The notes below the pieces were generated by a model that worked only from the letters and a program-made list of their open reading frames with translations, was not told where the DNA came from and did no database searches. From contig CM065883.1 in assembly GCA_033439255.1 (NCBI GenBank), positions 372,001 through 436,000 of the forward strand: DNA of 64,000 bases, read 5' to 3'. Shown here one piece after another: positions 62,101 through 64,000 of this stretch. The number at the start of each line of letters is the position of its first letter. Within the stretch, counting starts at the first letter, position 1. Position numbers and translations under genes: made by a program. Origin of the DNA: Hericium rajendrae. Taxonomy: Eukaryota > Basidiomycota > Agaricomycetes > Russulales > Hericiaceae.

Positions 62101-64000
62101 GCGAAGTGTTCAGCATCCCAGAACGCGAGTTTGAGGTCCGCAAGGATCTTCGCAAGGAACGCATCTTCACCATCGACCCGGAGACTGCAAAAGACCTGGA
62201 CGATGCCCTTTCCATCAAGCTCAACGAAGATGGAACATATGATGTTGGCATTCATATTGCGGACGTGTCATACTTCGTCAAGCCAAACACGGCGCTTGAC
62301 CGGGACGCTCGAAAGCGCGCGACCAGCGTCTACCTGATTCAGCGTGTGGTGTCTATGTTGCCCCCGGCTCTTAGCGAGGACTTGTGCAGTTTGAATCCTG
62401 GCGTTGAACGTCTAGCATTCTCTGTTGTCTTGACTATGACGAAGGATGCTCGTATCATCAAGAAGTGGTTCGGCAAGACGATCATCAAGTCTGCTGCAAA
62501 GCTCACCTATGCCAATGCCCAAGATGTAATCGATGGCAAAGTGCTGGGTGACGTTCCTGTCATTCCTGAACATGATGCCTCTGCCATCGAGCACGACATC
62601 AAGGTTTTGAACGATTTGGCTAGGCTTTTGAGGTCTCGCAGGTTCCAAAATGGGGCGCTTAGTCTTGAATCCCCACGGTTGTCATTCACACTCAACGATA
62701 AAGGCATGCCTGTGGACTGCTCGCAATATGAGCGGGTTGAAGCCAACGAGCTTATTGAAGAAGTAAGGTTCACTTCTATGATCCCTCAATTTTATGCTCA
62801 TGATGTCTCGTTTTTCCAGTTCATGCTTCTTACCAACATCACGGTTGCACAACAGATCGCTGTCTCTCTTCCCGAACAAGCCCTTCTCCGTCGTCACGAT
62901 GTGCCTATCGAGCGTCGCCTGGTGAGTACTTCGACTATATGTGTTCTTAAAACTCGTTCTAACTCGCAAATTAGAACATCTTGGTTGAACGCTCTGAGCG
63001 CCTTGGTTTCACCCTCGATGTTTCGTCATCTGGAGCGCTTATGAAGTCTTTCAACGACATCGACAACCCTACGGCTCGCTTGCTCCTGCAGCTCTTGTCT
63101 TACAAAGCCACTCACCGCGCGAAGTACTTCTGTGCTGGCATGCTCGACATCGCGAAATATCAGCATTACGCCCTCAATGTCCCGCTTTACAGTCATTTCA
63201 CATCGCCCATCCGTCGTTATGCTGATATTCTTGTCCATCGGCAACTTGAATCTGTGTTGCAGGGCAACAGTACGTGATTAATTTGCTTTTTGCAGGAAAT
63301 GGATGTTTACTCAAATTTTTTCTCAGCTGATGCCAAGTTCACCATGGATCGTGACGCTGTCGCCAAAGTCACTCAGCAGTGCAACATGTAGGAAACATCT
63401 TACTTCATTGTTTCATCTCTTATTAATCTTCCTTGCAGCAAACGCGACTCTGCAAAATTGGCGCAAGAGCAGTCCGCTCACCTGTATCTTTGCATCCTGA
63501 TTTCAGACCTCACGTCTCGCTATGGTCCTGTTGTCCGTCAAGCGAAGGTCGTCGGCGTTCTCGATGCTGCATTCGACGTTCTCGTGCCGGAGTTCGGCAT
63601 TGAGAAGCGCGTCCATGTTGACCAGATGCCCATCGAAGTACGTGTTCTCTTCGCTAGTGCCTGCTCATAACTAAACGCCTTTATAGAACCACGTCTACGA
63701 CGAACACACGCACACGCTCCAGATCTACTGGTCTGACCGCGACGTCATCAGCTGGCTCGCCGAGAACAGTGACGACGAGCATCTGAAAAAGGTCAAGCAG
63801 ACCGCTGAACAGCATGCCGCCAAGATGGAAGTCGTCTCACGCTCCGTCCACGACGAGAAGGCCCTGTTCGACGAGGACGACGGCGATGATGAAATCGTGC
63901 TCGGCCGCGAGGAGAAGGAGGAGAGCGACGGCCACGACGATTCGAAGCAGCGCCAGCTGTCCAAGGCCAAGGTCATGCCCGAGTTTGAGGGCCTCAAGAC
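59190..64000 (+). CDS. SSD1: Ssd1-like RNB-domain mRNA-binding protein (partial, with two frame breaks)
   Basis: Ssd1 is a cytoplasmic RNA-binding protein of the RNase II/Dis3L2 family that controls translation and localisation of cell-wall mRNAs. The N-terminus is long, disordered and Gln/Gly/Ser-rich (MTDEVTQPPQNPSKKDDKKP). It contains RGHGRRHSVNVVNKSVSQSS and KSLFAPYLPQASLPPLLATG. Cold-shock domains follow (VLDADIYICGSKDRNRALEG then DIVAVEL). The RNB domain begins IFTIDPETAKDLDDALSIKL and continues GIHIADVSYFVKPNTALDRD then RAKYFCAGMLDIAKYQHYAL and SHFTSPIRRYADILVHRQLE. All four metal-binding Asp are in place. The frame breaks at 59540-59541 and 60583-60585, each fixed by one homopolymer base. 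The gene runs off the window after VMPEFEGLKT. Confidence 0.9.

Overview
This window reads as nuclear DNA of a filamentous basidiomycete, probably an agaricomycete. Almost every gene is split by many short introns (about 50-60 nt, usually GTRNGN...YAG). Genes are monocistronic and lie on both strands with short spacers. The products fit this placement: an Agaricomycete-type F-box-like family, an RNF220-like RING protein, a secreted GMC oxidoreductase and a Kre9-like GPI protein. All coding calls come from reading exons by eye and matching the spliced protein to remembered families; no database search was run.

Layout, left to right. 1-1.5 kb is gene-free with TGCCA-rich repeats. Then come an ESCRT-III gene (VPS60/CHMP5, +), an uncharacterised Lys/Glu-rich protein (-), a 1.4-kb gene-free repeat-like stretch, a synaptojanin-type Sac1/5-phosphatase (+), and a divergent pair of splicing genes, SF3a60/PRP9 (-) and eIF4A-III/FAL1 (+). 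About 5 kb without a convincing gene follows. Next is a minus-strand block: SF3b14/p14, a secreted PEBP-like protein, LCL2 and an RNF220-like RING ligase. Plus-strand genes for a GH3 beta-glucosidase with a PA14 insert and VAC14 follow, then a minus-strand protein-tyrosine phosphatase, an O-methyltransferase relic (+), AFG1 ATPase (+), an F-box/nucleotidyltransferase-like gene with a frame break (-) and a 2-kb gene-poor stretch. After that come a GMC oxidoreductase (-), two degenerate genes (O-fucosyltransferase-like and fatty-acid-synthase beta fragments, -), RBM42 (-), RPL5 (+), MED17 (-), a Zn2Cys6 regulator (+), a Kre9/Knh1-like GPI protein (-), VPS24/CHMP3 (+), NAD-isocitrate dehydrogenase catalytic subunit (+) and SSD1 (+, running off the right edge).

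The window is mostly a housekeeping neighbourhood. Two functional themes recur without being an operon: RNA processing (SF3A3, EIF4A3, SF3B6, RBM42, SSD1) and endosome/phosphoinositide work (VPS60, VPS24, VAC14, synaptojanin). Three secreted proteins carry GPI-like tails (PEBP, GMC, Kre9-like). I found no RNA genes, CRISPR arrays or intact transposons, and no convincing new multi-gene system. The most notable observations are apparent single-base frame breaks at homopolymers in otherwise well-conserved genes (SSD1 twice, the F-box-like gene once), a retained catalytic aspartate set in SSD1, a GPI-tailed GMC oxidase, a pseudogene pocket at 43.1-44.8 kb, a 4-nt initiator exon in VAC14, and several undescribed short repeats.
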